NCBI RefSeq assembly: GCF_029982035.1
Contig: NZ_CP104167.1
Location: 62,001 to 126,000, forward strand
DNA: 64,000 nucleotides
From: Megaera polyxenophila
GTDB lineage: Bacteria > Pseudomonadota > Alphaproteobacteria > Rickettsiales > Rickettsiaceae
Reading direction: 5' to 3'
In this document: one piece after another, positions 63,402 to 64,000 of the stretch
Layout of the letters: every line of letters begins with the position of its first letter
How positions within the stretch are numbered: the stretch's first letter is position 1
Translations under genes and position numbers: made by a program
Notes under the pieces: model-generated
What the model saw: the letters and a program-made list of their open reading frames with translations, nothing else
What the model was told of the DNA's origin: nothing
Database searches by the model: none

Positions 63402-64000
63402 ATGAAGAATCTGGTTATAAGTATATGTATACTAATGATTTGTTCTACGACTACGGCACTGGGTTTTGATTTCAGTAAGGTTGGAACAAGTTTTGTAGTT
63501 GAGGAAGAAGGTTTTGTAGAAATGATGCTGCGGAAATTAAAAGAGGTAAATTGGGAAGCAGAAAATAAGAAAATGAAAAACATTGCGATAAGAAGGGTGC
63601 AGAATCCTATAGCAGTAGCAGGAATCAAGCCTGCTACCGAGAATAGGGAGTTTTGGCATGATCCGACTTATACTCTTAAGGAGGATGTTGTCTTGCCGTG
63701 CGGTAAGGTACTCCACAAAGCCGGAAAGAAAGTAAATCCTTTGGATTATATGGATTTAGAACGCAAGGTTTTTTTTATTGATGGAAGGGAGGAGAAGCAA
63801 GTTGAGTGGTTAAAGCAGCAGTTGGTATCCGGTAGTAGTAATGAGGAGAACAAGCCGGAGAATAGGGTTATTTTAGTCGGTGGTAGCGTATTTGATTTAC
63901 AGGAAGAGCTTGGCACTGAAGTATACTTTGATCAAGCAGGGGAGCTAACTACCAGATTTGGTATTAAGGGAAGCCCTGCGCTAGCCAAGCAAGATGGTAA
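63402..64000 (+). CDS. traW: TraW, partial at window edge
   Basis: ATG at 63402, signal peptide MKNLVISICILMICSTTTAL, then FWHDPTYTLKEDVVLPCGKV, NPLDYMDLERKVFFIDGREE, VILVGGSVFDLQEELGTEVY and FDQAGELTTRFGIKGSPALA. These are TraW hallmarks: a periplasmic thioredoxin-like TraW/TrbC-type protein needed for pilus assembly. The frame is open to the window end, about 200 codons visible. In F the next gene would be traU. Confidence 0.88.
   Translation, partial: MKNLVISICILMICSTTTALGFDFSKVGTSFVVEEEGFVEMMLRKLKEVNWEAENKKMKNIAIRRVQNPIAVAGIKPATENREFWHDPTYTLKEDVVLPCGKVLHKAGKKVNPLDYMDLERKVFFIDGREEKQVEWLKQQLVSGSSNEENKPENRVILVGGSVFDLQEELGTEVYFDQAGELTTRFGIKGSPALAKQDG

Noticed and set aside
1..64000. tRNA, rRNA or riboswitch genes
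   Set aside because: No cloverleaf with a TTC-containing T arm, rRNA core sequence or known riboswitch pattern was recognised by eye; a covariance search could still find one.

Overview
The window is AT-rich DNA packed with mobile elements. It carries an F-type conjugation locus, several ParA partition cassettes, a plasmid-type replication initiator with a DnaA-domain-like tail, RelA/SpoT and histidine-kinase fragments, ProQ/FinO, Rpn-family and PIN/AbrB genes. This combination is characteristic of Rickettsiales, most like Rickettsia, and of the Rickettsiales amplified genetic element (RAGE) or a large rickettsial plasmid. The species assignment is inference from gene content. No rRNA or tRNA gene was recognised.

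Layout. 1-5.7 kb: an RND efflux pair (permease cut by the window edge, plus adaptor) and a large exported coiled-coil protein built on a 636-bp tandem repeat, all on the minus strand. 5.7-15.1 kb: a graveyard. It holds a LuxR-type remnant, an IS630 fragment fused to a 3'-truncated group II intron sitting in an rpn gene, an IS3 copy, msrB and XRE remnants, an intact class II Fic gene, two IS256 fragments and IS91 copy 1. 15.1-21.4 kb: a minus-strand block with two ParA cassettes, ribbon-helix-helix proteins, SPFH/Band-7-like and other membrane proteins, broken by tandem IS200s. 21.6-28.6 kb: a Tn5053/Tn402-like transposon (tniA, tniB, tniR, a second resolvase and a VapBC-type cargo) inserted just upstream of another resolvase gene, with two IS630 copies inside. 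28.7-32 kb: broken resolvase, BamE-like lipoprotein, HU, Rpn protein and a SpoT fragment cut by IS91 copy 2. 33.8-40.5 kb: a plus-strand operon of two SPFH proteins and other membrane proteins (its second half is the inverted paralogue of the 16.7-18.1 kb block), an IS5 element with a clean target duplication, a TfoX-like gene and a ProQ/FinO gene. 40.6-46.1 kb: two tandem IS91 copies, one carrying an IS630, then a histidine kinase lacking its N-terminus. 46.3-51 kb: RHH/PIN pair, ParA cassette with palindromes, and a replication initiator split by IS200. 51-64 kb: a predicted Ulp1-like protease/autotransporter fusion, four small genes, then traA, traL, traE, traK, traB, traV, traC, trbI and traW in F-plasmid order.

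Function. The tra genes would build a conjugative type IV secretion channel, and the Rep and ParA cassettes would replicate and segregate the element. However, traE is frameshifted, traV is split by IS3, and traC carries two frameshifts plus an IS630, so this copy looks unable to transfer by itself. Several one-base lesions lie in or near homopolymers and could be assembly errors, but the IS insertions cannot be explained that way. The most notable items are the protease-autotransporter fusion, the resolvase-adjacent transposon with 44-bp inverted repeats, the duplicated SPFH module, and IS91 copies that all share the same two frame breaks.
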